NCBI RefSeq assembly: GCF_003843835.1
Contig: NZ_RKQL01000005.1
Coordinates: 62,001 to 126,000, forward strand
Reading direction: 5' to 3'
Length of the DNA: 64,000 bases
From: Tibeticola sediminis
GTDB lineage: Bacteria > Pseudomonadota > Gammaproteobacteria > Burkholderiales > Burkholderiaceae_C
Position numbers and translations under genes: made by a program. Shown here piece by piece: positions 9,012 through 19,238 of this stretch (positions within the stretch are counted from its first letter, which is position 1; each line of letters opens with the position of its first letter). The notes below the pieces were generated by a model. The model had not been told where the DNA came from, did not search any database, and worked only from the letters and a program-made list of their open reading frames with translations.

Positions 9012-9815
9012 CTAGACCGGCACCGTGTAGTTCAACGCCAACCGCCCGCCGTCCACAGTCACGATTTCGCCGGTCATGTAGCTCGCCGCGTCGCTGGCGA
9101 GAAAGGCGACCACCTCCGCGACTTCCTCGGGCGTGCCCAGGCGCTTCATCGGCGTGCGCGAGAGGATGCGAGCGCGGGCTTCGGCGCTGGTGAGCACCGC
9201 CTGCGCGGCGAGTTCGGTGGCGATGGTTCCGGGTGCGACGGCGTTGACGCGGATGCCATGGTCCGCGAGAGCCAGCGCCATCGCGCGCGTGAGCTGGTTG
9301 ACGCCGCCCTTGCTCGCGTTGTAGCTGGCGATGCTCGGAATCGCCATCACACCGTTGACGGAACTCATGTTGACGATGGCGCCGCGGGTGCCGGTCTGCA
9401 CCATCGCGCGCGCCACCGCCTGCCCCATCAGGAACGAGCCTTTGAGGTTGACGCGCAGTACCGCGTCGAAGTCCGCTTCGGTGACTTCGAGGAAATCCGC
9501 GGCCTTGAAGATGCCCGCGTTGTTGACCAGCACGTCGATGCGGCCATGTGTCGCGAGCGCAGCGGCCACGGCGGCGTCGACCTCGGCTTTGGCGCCGACG
9601 TCGCAGCGCAGCGCGAGCGCGCCCAGCTCGGCCGCCAGCGCCTCGTTGCGCGCGGCATCGACGTCGAGGAGCACGAGCTGCGCGCCCTCGCGCGCGAAGC
9701 GGCGCGCACAGGCCGCGCCTATGCCTTGCGCCGCACCGGTGATGAGCACGACGCGGCCCTGCAGACCGAAACAGATGGACGAAGAAGCAGAGGGGTGGGG
9801 GGCTGTTTGATCCAT
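9012..9815 (-). CDS. SDR-family NAD(P)-dependent oxidoreductase
   Basis: A classical short-chain dehydrogenase/reductase of 267 residues, substrate unknown. It has the Rossmann motif TGAAQGIG near residue 28, the NNAG motif and the catalytic triad Ser (NMSSVNG), Tyr and Lys (YNASKGG). The C-terminal end is MTGEIVTVDGG, typical of FabG-like members. The start at 9815 is preceded by a MITE-A remnant at 9829. The TAG stop lies in the CTAG target duplication of MITE-A copy 2. The divergent neighbour is a cupin protein. Confidence 0.9.
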   Translation of the reverse strand: MDQTAPHPSASSSICFGLQGRVVLITGAAQGIGAACARRFAREGAQLVLLDVDAARNEALAAELGALALRCDVGAKAEVDAAVAAALATHGRIDVLVNNAGIFKAADFLEVTEADFDAVLRVNLKGSFLMGQAVARAMVQTGTRGAIVNMSSVNGVMAIPSIASYNASKGGVNQLTRAMALALADHGIRVNAVAPGTIATELAAQAVLTSAEARARILSRTPMKRLGTPEEVAEVVAFLASDAASYMTGEIVTVDGGRLALNYTVPV

Positions 9816-9828
9816 GCGGTAATGGTAG

Positions 9829-9872
9829 GGCAACGCTGAACCAGTCCTTCGCGCGCCGCGCATCCCGGGCGT
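9829..9872 (-). repeat. MITE-A end remnant between SDR and cupin genes
   Basis: GGCAACGCTGAACCAGTCC followed by CGCGCGCCGCGCATCCCGG matches the reverse complement of the MITE-A right end. The opposite end is missing, so this is a truncated copy. It sits in the short divergent promoter region of the SDR and cupin genes. Confidence 0.65.
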
Positions 9873-9915
9873 GCATGCGAACATGCGCCCTTTGAATCCA
9901 GACGGAGCCTAGCCC

Positions 9916-10299
9916 ATGCCCCAAATCACCCGCGCCGTGCTCTACACCGATGTCGACGGCCGCGCGCGCTTTCGCGACGAGATCATCGAACTGTGCGCAG
10001 GCAGCCCCGCGGCGGCGCTATCGCCCTTGGCGCCCTCGGGCGGTTACCAATGGCGCTGGAGCCCTGCGGGCTTCGAGAGCCGCTTTCACTGCACCGAGTA
10101 CCCGCAGTGGCTGATCGTGCTGCGCGGGCGCATGGAGATTGGCCTGCAGGACGGCAGCACGCGCATCTTCGGCTCCGGGGAGAGCTTTCTTTCGGCCGAC
10201 TTGCTGCCCGAAGGGACTGTGTTCGACCCGAGCGTGCACGGCCACCGCAGCCGCGCGCTCGACGAGGCGCCGCTCGAGACCTTGTTCGTGCGGGTTTGA
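9916..10299 (+). CDS. Small cupin-fold protein
   Basis: A 127-residue single-domain protein with the cupin pattern: a first block around FHCTEYPQWLIVLRGRMEIGLQDG and a second around DPSVHGHRSRAL. The Gly-rich turn, Glu and His residues could bind a metal, but the first motif's usual HxH is reduced to one His. Its reaction is unknown; many such proteins sense or process small molecules. It is divergent from the SDR gene and convergent with rhlE. Confidence 0.75.
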   Translation: MPQITRAVLYTDVDGRARFRDEIIELCAGSPAAALSPLAPSGGYQWRWSPAGFESRFHCTEYPQWLIVLRGRMEIGLQDGSTRIFGSGESFLSADLLPEGTVFDPSVHGHRSRALDEAPLETLFVRV

Positions 10300-10311
10300 C
10301 GCGCGGCGCGC

Positions 10312-12042
10312 TCAGCGCCCGAACCGTGGCGCGCTGTTGCCGCTGCGGTTGGCGCCGCCGCCGGAACGCTTGCCGCCGAAGCCGCTGCGACGGCCACGAC
10401 CGGCACCGCCGGCCATGCTGTCGATGCTGGTGCGCATCGGGTCGGGCTGGCCGGATGCGTCAACCGCGGGGCGGCGCGGGGCATTGCGCGTGCCATGCAG
10501 GTTGGTGCGCAGCGGATCGACATTGCGCGGCAGCTCATCGGGTGCGAATTCGCTGCCGTATTCGTCGTCGCGGGGCTCCGTGCGGCCTGCGCGTGGCTGG
10601 CTGGCGTTGGGGTTCGGGCCTTTGCGGCCGGCTTGGCCACGGTCGGCCGGTCGGCCGGCGCGGGCAGCGGATGCTTCGGGTCGCACGGCTCGGGGCTGCG
10701 CGCCGCCGTCGCTCCGACCGGCGCGGCCGCCCGCGTTGCCGCCACCGCCGCGCTGGCCCTTGCCCTCGCGCAGGCGTTGCGTCATCTCGGCCCGTGCGGC
10801 TTTGGCCGCGGCGGCCATGACCTCGCGGCTCGGAGGCTTGCCCGCACCGCCCCAGAGGGTTTGCCGCCCCATGGCGATGGGTTCGGCCTTTTCGCCGGGT
10901 TCGGGACCGAAGCCCTCGATGAACTCCACCGGAATTTCCTGCTTGGTGAAGCGCTCGATGTCCATCATGAAGCCTTCTTCGTCGAGGCTCACGAGGCTGA
11001 CCGCTTCGCCGGTGGCGCCGGCGCGGCCGGTGCGGCCGATGCGGTGCACATAGTCTTCGCTGACATTGGGGATGTCGTAGTTCACGACATGCGGCAGGTC
11101 TTCGATGTCGATGCCACGCGCGGCGATGTCGGTCGCCACCAGGGCGCGGATCTCCCCGCTCTTGAAGCCGGCAAGCGCCTGCGTGCGCGCGCTCTGGCTT
11201 TTGTTGCCGTGCAGCGCCATCGCGGTGATGCCGTTCTTGTTGAGAAAGTCGGCCACATGGTTGGCGCCGAATTTGGTGCGGGTGAACACCAGCACCTGGC
11301 TCCAGTTCTTGCTCTGGATGATGTGCGCGAGTAAGGCTTTTTTCTTGTTGCGGCCGACCGGGTGGATGACTTGACGGATGCGCTGCACGGTGGTGTTGCG
11401 CGGCGTGACCTGCACGCTTTGCGGGTTCTTGAGCAAGCCATTGGCGAGCTCGCGGATTTCATCGCTGAAGGTGGCCGAGAACAGCAGGCTTTGCTTGTCA
11501 CGCGGCACCAGCGCGAGCACCTTCTTCACGTCATGGATGAAGCCCATGTCGAGCATGCGGTCGGCTTCGTCGAGTACGAGCATCTGCACGCCGGAGAGGT
11601 CGAGGAAGCCCTGCTGCTGAAGGTCGAGCAGCCGGCCCGGGGTCGCGACGAGGATGTCGACGCCGCGCTTCATGGCGTTGATCTGCGGGTTCATGCCCAC
11701 GCCGCCAAAGACGACGGCGGAGCTCAGGTCGAGGTATTTGCCGTAGGTGCGCACCGATTCCTCGACCTGGGCGGCGAGTTCGCGTGTCGGGGTGAGGACG
11801 AGCCCGCGGATCGCCGTGCCGCCGAACTTGTTTTTCTTGCGCTCGCCGCGCGAGAGGATGTCGAGCATGGGCAGCGTGAACGCAGCCGTCTTGCCGGTGC
11901 CGGTCTGGGCGCCGCCGAGCAGGTCATGGCCGGCGAGGATGAGCGGTATGGCCTGGGCCTGGATCGGCGTGGGGGTTTCGTAGCCTTGCTCCTGCACGGC
12001 CTTGACGATGGCCGGAGCCAGTTGGAGATCTTCAAATTTCAT
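10312..12042 (-). CDS. rhlE: ATP-dependent RNA helicase, RhlE type
   Basis: A DEAD-box RNA helicase of 576 residues acting in ribosome assembly or RNA turnover. The Q motif region ([14 protein letters not shown]) comes first, then Walker [17 protein letters not shown], the DEAD box [16 protein letters not shown] and the C-terminal [16 protein letters not shown] and [10 protein letters not shown] motifs. After about residue 400 the tail is Gly/Arg-rich, a likely RNA-binding extension. The start is ATG 12042 (MKFEDLQL); the same frame stays open far upstream but only as antisense of ettA. It is divergent from ettA. Confidence 0.93.
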   Translation of the reverse strand: MKFEDLQLAPAIVKAVQEQGYETPTPIQAQAIPLILAGHDLLGGAQTGTGKTAAFTLPMLDILSRGERKKNKFGGTAIRGLVLTPTRELAAQVEESVRTYGKYLDLSSAVVFGGVGMNPQINAMKRGVDILVATPGRLLDLQQQGFLDLSGVQMLVLDEADRMLDMGFIHDVKKVLALVPRDKQSLLFSATFSDEIRELANGLLKNPQSVQVTPRNTTVQRIRQVIHPVGRNKKKALLAHIIQSKNWSQVLVFTRTKFGANHVADFLNKNGITAMALHGNKSQSARTQALAGFKSGEIRALVATDIAARGIDIEDLPHVVNYDIPNVSEDYVHRIGRTGRAGATGEAVSLVSLDEEGFMMDIERFTKQEIPVEFIEGFGPEPGEKAEPIAMGRQTLWGGAGKPPSREVMAAAAKAARAEMTQRLREGKGQRGGGGNAGGRAGRSDGGAQPRAVRPEASAARAGRPADRGQAGRKGPNPNASQPRAGRTEPRDDEYGSEFAPDELPRNVDPLRTNLHGTRNAPRRPAVDASGQPDPMRTSIDSMAGGAGRGRRSGFGGKRSGGGANRSGNSAPRFGR

Positions 12043-12294
12043 AAGGATGCGCCCGTCCTGGGCGCTTGGAACATCGGCCTGTTCCGGCATGCGGGGCATG
12101 TCGGGCCAGTCAAGGTCGATGGACTTCGGGGGGTGGGAGCCGCAAGGCGCGATGGGCCTCGTTCGTCCCCAGCAACGTGCTGATGTGCGGATAACTGGGT
12201 GCCGCAACGAGGCGTATTGTCGCATGCTGGGATAATTGACGCATGGGCGCTGTGCATTCCTGCAACAGGCGCCGCTTTTTTTGGAAGTCACAAA

Positions 12295-13956
<1,662 letters not shown>

Positions 13957-14025
13957 GCGGCGACGGTGCAAGCGGCGCGGCGCGGGGGCTGCGCAAGCAG
14001 CGGCTTTCCTGCAATACTCGCGCCG

Positions 14026-16320
14026 ATGAACAAGCCTGCCGCCCTACCGCGCATCGGGTTGATCGACCCGATGGCCGCGCGCAAGCCGACGGTGTCGGCC
14101 TGCCTCGAGATGGCCTTGGCGCAGGCGCCGGGTTTGATCGACCAGGTGCTCGACGGCCTGCTGCTGGCGCTGACCGCGGGGAGCAAGGGCGCAGCCCCGG
14201 ATGCCCCGCGGCCCGCGCTCTTGCCGGCCATCCGGCAGCTCGTCGAACGGCGTGACTCTTTGCGCAAGGCCTTCACGGGCCAGCTGCGCATTCTTTCCTT
14301 TGGCGGCGGCTCGAGCGATCGGGTGCGCACGACCGTGCGGTTCGATGAGCTGCAATTTTTCGATGCGCGAGCGCTCGACGAGAGCATCGAACTCGCGCGC
14401 GTGCAGCGCGATGTCGAGGTCGCGGTCAGCGACGTGCGCCCCCGCTTCGATGCGCTGATGAGCAGCGTCATGGGCTGGATCAGCGTGCAGCCCACGATCA
14501 ACCCCTTGCGCCCCGAGATTTGGGCGCAGGCCTACCGCGATGCGTTTGCGGCGCATTTGCCGGTGCCCGAACTCCGCTCCGAGCTGTTGGCGGTGTCGTC
14601 CGGGCGTTTCGCCGCGGGCGTGCGGCAGCTCTATCGCGAGCTTTCCGAGTGGATGGCCGCGCACCAGGTCGAACCCGCGGTGACCGAGCGCACGGTGCTG
14701 GCGACGGCAGCGGCTGGCGCTGCCGCAGCGACGGATGCCCCTGCGAGTGAGGCCGCACGGACCGTGCTGACGCTTGAGCGCTTGCGGCGGCTGTTCAACA
14801 CCGACGTGGGGGACTTGCTGCGGGGGCCGAACCTGGTTGCGCCGGCAGGGGACTTCTTGCACACCGTGCCCGCATGCGTCGTCTCGCTGCAGGACATGAA
14901 GCAGGTCGAGGCGATGATTGCTCGACTCGAAGCACAGCGCAGCGCCAAGGGCGGCGCCCGCGCGGCGCGGCAGCAGGCCGATGCCTTGCGCCGCCGACCG
15001 CTCGAAGGACGGGCGCTGGCGCAGCAAATCGGCGAGGAAGTCGGCCGCCTCATGGTGGAAAACCTGCTGGCCGATGAGCGACTGCTGCCGCCGCTTCGGG
15101 ATCAGTTGCGGCGGCTCGAACCCATGCTCGTGTCTTTGGCACGCTCGGACATGCGGTTTTTCAGCGAAGCGCATCACCCGGCGCGGCAGTGGCTCGATCA
15201 GGTCACCGACCGCAGCCTCGCCTTCCCGACCGCGGAGGATCCGGGCTTCGATGCGTTTCTGGCCTCGGTCGAGGAGGGGGTCGAGGCCTTGTTGCGCAAC
15301 CCCGCAGGCGGCGCCGATGCGTTCACGCGGGCGCTGGCCATCCTGAAAGCACACTGGGCCGAGGCCGATCGCCAGCTGCTGCAGCAGCGCGAGGAGGCGG
15401 CGCGCGCACTGTTGCACATCGAGCAGCGCAACCTGCTCGCACAGCGCCTGGTCGAGCAATGGTCGACGCGCCTGGCCGACAAGCCCGTGCCGGCGCTGGT
15501 GCGCGGATTCATTCTCGGGCCCTGGGCTCAGGTGGTCGCCGAGGCGCAGCTGCGCGGCGTGGCCGACGAGGCATCGGTGCGCGCGTACCAGGCGGTGATC
15601 GAGCCACTGGTCTGGAGCGTGCAGCCGCGGCTGGCGCGGCGCAATCCGGCGCATCTGGTGAAGATCATTCCGGGCTTGCTGGCGACCTTGCGCAGCGGGC
15701 TCGAACTGCTCGGACGCTCGCCCGAGCAGATCGGGCTGTTTTTCGATGCGCTGATTGCCTGCCATGAGGAGGTCTTGCGCGAGGCCCGGGCGCGCCGGGA
15801 GGCGGCGATCGCCGCGGGGCTGGCGGTCGGGGATGAGCTCGAAGGCGTCTCGGCCGAGGAAGCCGAAGCCTCGGGCGATGCGGCGCAAGCCGGCGCGACG
15901 CTGGCCGAGGCCGCAGCCGTCATGCCGGCCGATACCCCCTGGCTGGCCGAGAACGAAACCGAGCATTTCGGCTACATCGAGGCCGACGCCGTGCTTCCGG
16001 TCGACCCCGAGTCGCCCGAGGTTCCGTGGGATGCACGCGCGCAGGCCGAGGCCGCGAGCGATGCGATCGCCGAAGGCGCCTGGGTCGAGCTCCTGCTCGA
16101 TGGCCAGTGGACGCGGCTCAAGCTCACGTGGAGCAGCCCGCATCGAACGCTGTTCATGTTTACCTCGAGCCGGGGCCGGGCGCACTCGATGTCGCGCCGC
16201 TCGATGGCGCGCTTGCTCGCCAGCGGCATGATCCGCATCGTTTCGGCCGGACTGATGGTCGACGGAGCGCTCGACGCCGTCGCTCAGCAGGCGTTGCGCA
16301 ACAGCTTGGGGCAACGCTGA
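14026..16320 (+). CDS. DUF1631 family protein (first of two)
   Basis: A 764-residue protein of the betaproteobacterial/pseudomonad DUF1631 family, function unknown. It is largely helical with no signal peptide or membrane segment. Conserved blocks shared with the second copy at 42.7 kb are [11 protein letters not shown]...[41 protein letters not shown]...LVKIIPGLL and a C-terminal beta-rich domain ([26 protein letters not shown], about 700-760) that resembles a PilZ fold (inference). An acidic, Ala-rich linker precedes that domain. The start at 14026 gives [11 protein letters not shown]. The TGA stop lies in a MITE-A terminal repeat. Confidence 0.85.
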   Translation: MNKPAALPRIGLIDPMAARKPTVSACLEMALAQAPGLIDQVLDGLLLALTAGSKGAAPDAPRPALLPAIRQLVERRDSLRKAFTGQLRILSFGGGSSDRVRTTVRFDELQFFDARALDESIELARVQRDVEVAVSDVRPRFDALMSSVMGWISVQPTINPLRPEIWAQAYRDAFAAHLPVPELRSELLAVSSGRFAAGVRQLYRELSEWMAAHQVEPAVTERTVLATAAAGAAAATDAPASEAARTVLTLERLRRLFNTDVGDLLRGPNLVAPAGDFLHTVPACVVSLQDMKQVEAMIARLEAQRSAKGGARAARQQADALRRRPLEGRALAQQIGEEVGRLMVENLLADERLLPPLRDQLRRLEPMLVSLARSDMRFFSEAHHPARQWLDQVTDRSLAFPTAEDPGFDAFLASVEEGVEALLRNPAGGADAFTRALAILKAHWAEADRQLLQQREEAARALLHIEQRNLLAQRLVEQWSTRLADKPVPALVRGFILGPWAQVVAEAQLRGVADEASVRAYQAVIEPLVWSVQPRLARRNPAHLVKIIPGLLATLRSGLELLGRSPEQIGLFFDALIACHEEVLREARARREAAIAAGLAVGDELEGVSAEEAEASGDAAQAGATLAEAAAVMPADTPWLAENETEHFGYIEADAVLPVDPESPEVPWDARAQAEAASDAIAEGAWVELLLDGQWTRLKLTWSSPHRTLFMFTSSRGRAHSMSRRSMARLLASGMIRIVSAGLMVDGALDAVAQQALRNSLGQR

Positions 16321-16376
16321 AGGCAACGCTGAATAAGTTCCCGTGATGGTGCGCGCCCGGCCGCAGCCGGGATACG
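16310..16376 (+). repeat. Truncated MITE-A with a doubled terminal repeat
   Basis: GGCAACGCTGA occurs twice in tandem (from 16310 and 16322). The second is followed by the normal left-end sequence (ATAAGTTCCCGTGATGG, GCGCGCCCGG) and then jumps to the CCGCAGCCGGGAT segment from near the right end. The hairpin core and right terminal repeat are deleted. The first repeat supplies the TGA stop of the DUF1631 gene. Confidence 0.75.
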
Positions 16377-16405
16377 GCCCGAAGGCAGAGCGCTGCCGCG
16401 CAGCG

Positions 16406-17419
16406 TCAGCGCCGAGGCACTTCGAAGTCGGATGCGGCGGGCAGCCACAGTCCGCCTACCTCCAGGCTGCGCGCGGCGCGCACGGCGCGCACGGTGGCGC
16501 GGGCCACCACCTCGGCGGCCATGACGCACAACACCGTCATGCCGGGCGCATCGCTGCGGCGGGGTGCCCCACCGGTGGCCAGGACGAACAAGGTGTCGCC
16601 GTCGGAGAGGGTGTGCACCGGGTCGATGCTGCGCGCCAGGCCGTCGTGGCCGACCTGCGCGAGGCGACGGGCTTGCGCTTTGTCGAGTTGGGCATCGGTG
16701 GCAATCACCCCGATCGTGGTTTGGGTACCCGCGAGGATGGGCAGCGGCGGCTCGCCCGCGAGCAGCGCGCGCCGCGTATCGACGAACCCCGTACCGTCGG
16801 CGCCGCGCGCGCCGGCGACCAGCTGGCCGCTGTCGGGGTCGCGCACGTCACCGAGCGCATTGCAGGCGACGAGAGCACCCACCGTCACGCCGCCGATCGT
16901 GATCGAGGCGCTGCCGATGCCGCCCTTCATGGCCCGCGCCATGCCGAACATCTTGGCGACGGTGGCGCCTGCCCCGGCACCGACGTTGCCTTGGGCGACG
17001 GGTGCGCGGCTCGCGGCGGCGCAGGCGGCTGCCCCCGCAGCCGCGTCGGGGCGGATGCGGGCGTCGCCGAGGCCGAGGTCGAACAGCACGGCGGCGGGCA
17101 CGATCGGCACGCGCGCTGCGCCTACTTCGAGGCCGATGCCGTGGGCTTCGAGCCAGCGCATCACGCCGCCGGCCGCATCGAGCCCATAGGCGCTGCCGCC
17201 CGAGAGCAGCACGGCATGCACGACGCCCACGGTGTTGCCCGGTTCGAGCAGGTCGGTCTCGCGCGTGCCGGGGGCGGCGCCGCGCACATCGACGCCGCCG
17301 ACTGCGCCCTCGCGCGCGAGCACCACGGTGCAGCCGGTGGGCCGACGCGGGTCGGTGAAGTGGCCGACCTCGATGCCGGCGACGTCGGTGAGGCTGTCGG
17401 TGGGGGCGGGGCCGGTCAT
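16406..17419 (-). CDS. P1 family (S58, DmpA/NylC-type) peptidase
   Basis: A 337-residue Ntn-type hydrolase of the P1/S58 family, whose characterised members cleave N-terminal residues or nylon oligomers after self-processing. Family landmarks are DVAGIEVGHFTD at the N-terminus, LLSGGSAYGLDAAGGVM, GNVGAGAGATVAK and the segment around VACNALGDV, where members auto-cleave. Which bond is cut here cannot be decided by eye. It follows the copper operon on the same strand with only 20 bases between, so it may be co-transcribed, though no copper role is known. Confidence 0.85.
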   Translation of the reverse strand: MTGPAPTDSLTDVAGIEVGHFTDPRRPTGCTVVLAREGAVGGVDVRGAAPGTRETDLLEPGNTVGVVHAVLLSGGSAYGLDAAGGVMRWLEAHGIGLEVGAARVPIVPAAVLFDLGLGDARIRPDAAAGAAACAAASRAPVAQGNVGAGAGATVAKMFGMARAMKGGIGSASITIGGVTVGALVACNALGDVRDPDSGQLVAGARGADGTGFVDTRRALLAGEPPLPILAGTQTTIGVIATDAQLDKAQARRLAQVGHDGLARSIDPVHTLSDGDTLFVLATGGAPRRSDAPGMTVLCVMAAEVVARATVRAVRAARSLEVGGLWLPAASDFEVPRR

Positions 17420-17439
17420 CGCCGTGGCACTCGCGGGCT

Positions 17440-17802
17440 TCAGCGCTTCTCGATGGCGGTGACGGTGAGCTGCCCGCCCTCGCGCTGGGCCTTGAAGCGC
17501 ACCGCCTGGCCTACCCCAAGCCCTTGCAGCAGCGCGGGGTCGGCAACGCGAAAAACCATGGTCATGCCCATCATCTGCAGATGCGGCATGTCGGCATGGC
17601 GCAGCGTGATCTTGCCCGCCGCGGCGTCGATTTTGCGCACCTCGCCCTCGGTCCAGGGCGATTCGGCGGCGGCCGGAGCCTGCGCGGATGCCGCCGTGGC
17701 GTGGTGGTGGCCCATTGGCATGCTTTCCGCAGAAAAAGCGGCCGATGCCACTGTCAAAAGGGACAGGGTTGCTATGGTTTTGATATCCGTTTGCGGGGTC
17801 AT
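17440..17802 (-). CDS. CusF-like periplasmic copper-binding protein
   Basis: A 120-residue exported protein with an N-terminal signal peptide (cleavage near SAAFSA) followed by a Met/His-rich stretch MPMGHHH. It then has a CusF-type beta-barrel (about 50-118) in which HADMPHLQMMGMTMVF provides the His and Met copper ligands. CusF proteins carry Cu(I)/Ag(I) to efflux pumps. The start has AAGGAG upstream. It is the last metal gene of the operon, 45 bases after the multicopper oxidase. Confidence 0.88.
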   Translation of the reverse strand: MTPQTDIKTIATLSLLTVASAAFSAESMPMGHHHATAASAQAPAAAESPWTEGEVRKIDAAAGKITLRHADMPHLQMMGMTMVFRVADPALLQGLGVGQAVRFKAQREGGQLTVTAIEKR

Positions 17803-17847
17803 GTCAGCTCCTTTGAGGTTTGATGGTGCAGGGTTCGATGGGGATCG

Positions 17848-19236
17848 TCAGTGGTGTGCGTGGCCGCCGGGCTTGTGCGCTTGGGCGTTGGCCGGGGCAG
17901 CGGGCCCGGGGGCGGCTGGAGCGGGCGGGGGCGGGTCTGTGGGCGTAACCCATTCGCGCGCCTGGGTGCCTGGCGGTTGGCGGTAGGGGCCGGGGTCGCT
18001 GTAGTCGCCCGGCTTCTGATCGGCGCGCACCTTGAGCACGCTGAACATGCCGCCCATCTCCAGCGGACCAAAGGGACCGACTCCGGTCATCATCGGGAAG
18101 GTGTTGTCGGGCAGCGGCATTTCCATGCTGCCCATCTCCGCCATGCCTTTGTCGCCCATGGCCATGTAGTCGGGCACGAGCTTGCGGATGCGCTCGACGA
18201 GATCGGTCTGATCGACGCCGATCATCGTCGGCACGTTGTGACCCATGGCGCCCATGGTGTGGTGGCTCTTGTGGCAGTGGAAGGCCCAGTCGCCGGGTTC
18301 GTCGGCGATGAGCTCGATTTGCCGCATTTGCCCCACGGCGACGTCGGTCGTGACCTCGGGCCAGCGGGCGCTTCGGGGTACCGGGCCGCCGTCGGTGCCG
18401 GTCACTTCGAATTCATGGCCGTGCAGGTGGATGGGGTGGTTGGTCATGGTGAGGTTGCCGATGCGGATGCGCACCCGGTCGCCGAGCCGCGCCACCAGCG
18501 GGCTGATGGCTGGAAAGACGCGGCTGTTCCAGCTCCAGATGTTGAAGTCGAGCATGGTGTTGACCTGTGGCGTCGCGCTCCCGGGCTCGACCGCGAAGGC
18601 GTTGAGCAGGAACGCGTAGTCGCGGTCGACCTCGGCGATCAGCGGATGGCGACCCTTGGGGTGGGTGATCCACAAGCCCATCATGCCCATGGCCATCTGC
18701 ACCATCTCGTCGGCGTGCGGGTGGTACATGAAGGTGCCAGGGCGGCGCGCCACGAATTCATAGACGAAGGTTTTGCCCGGTTCGATGTGCGGTTGGGTGA
18801 GGCCGCCGACGCCGTCCATGCCGTTGGGCAGGCGCTGGCCGTGCCAGTGCACGGTGGTGTGTTCGGGCAGGCGGTTGGTGACGAAGATGCGCACCCGGTC
18901 GCCTTCGACGACTTCGATGGTCGGCCCCGGCGACTGGCCGTTGTAGCCCCACATGTTGACGCGAAAGCCCGGCGCCATTTCGCGCACCACGGGCTCGGCG
19001 ACGAGGTGGAATTCCTTGACGCCGTCTTTCATGCGCCAGGGCAGGGTCCAGCCGTTGAGCGTGACCACGGGGCGGTATGGACGACCGTTGGGGGGAAAGA
19101 GCGGCCCAGCCGTCTCGGCGCTGGTTTGCGTCGGCGGCTCGGGCAGGGCGGCCAGCGCCGCGCGGTGGACGGCCGTGGCGGCGACCGCGAGGCCGGCACC
19201 CTGGGCCATTCGAGTCAGAAGCTGTCTGCGTTGCAT
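17848..19236 (-). CDS. Multicopper oxidase, CopA/PcoA-like
   Basis: A periplasmic blue copper oxidase that detoxifies Cu(I). The 462 residues start with a Tat-type signal (QRRQLLT followed by an Ala-rich hydrophobic segment). Copper sites appear in order: HWHG, HPHADE, HPIHLHGHEF and the type 1/type 3 motif HCHKSHHTMGAMGHN. A Met-rich stretch (MAEMGSMEMPL) lies between about 350 and 380 and a His-rich tail ends the protein. Start 19236 has AAGGACA upstream; a longer upstream frame is antisense or leader sequence. It sits 2 bases after the efflux lipoprotein gene. Confidence 0.9.
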   Translation of the reverse strand: MQRRQLLTRMAQGAGLAVAATAVHRAALAALPEPPTQTSAETAGPLFPPNGRPYRPVVTLNGWTLPWRMKDGVKEFHLVAEPVVREMAPGFRVNMWGYNGQSPGPTIEVVEGDRVRIFVTNRLPEHTTVHWHGQRLPNGMDGVGGLTQPHIEPGKTFVYEFVARRPGTFMYHPHADEMVQMAMGMMGLWITHPKGRHPLIAEVDRDYAFLLNAFAVEPGSATPQVNTMLDFNIWSWNSRVFPAISPLVARLGDRVRIRIGNLTMTNHPIHLHGHEFEVTGTDGGPVPRSARWPEVTTDVAVGQMRQIELIADEPGDWAFHCHKSHHTMGAMGHNVPTMIGVDQTDLVERIRKLVPDYMAMGDKGMAEMGSMEMPLPDNTFPMMTGVGPFGPLEMGGMFSVLKVRADQKPGDYSDPGPYRQPPGTQAREWVTPTDPPPPAPAAPGPAAPANAQAHKPGGHAHH

Positions 19237-19238
19237 GG

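Noticed and set aside
14044-16326. A 760-codon minus-strand frame opposite the first DUF1631 gene
   Set aside because: It mirrors the whole DUF1631 gene on the other strand, is rich in Arg/His/Gln, has no recognisable domain, and its ends follow the sense gene; an antisense shadow.
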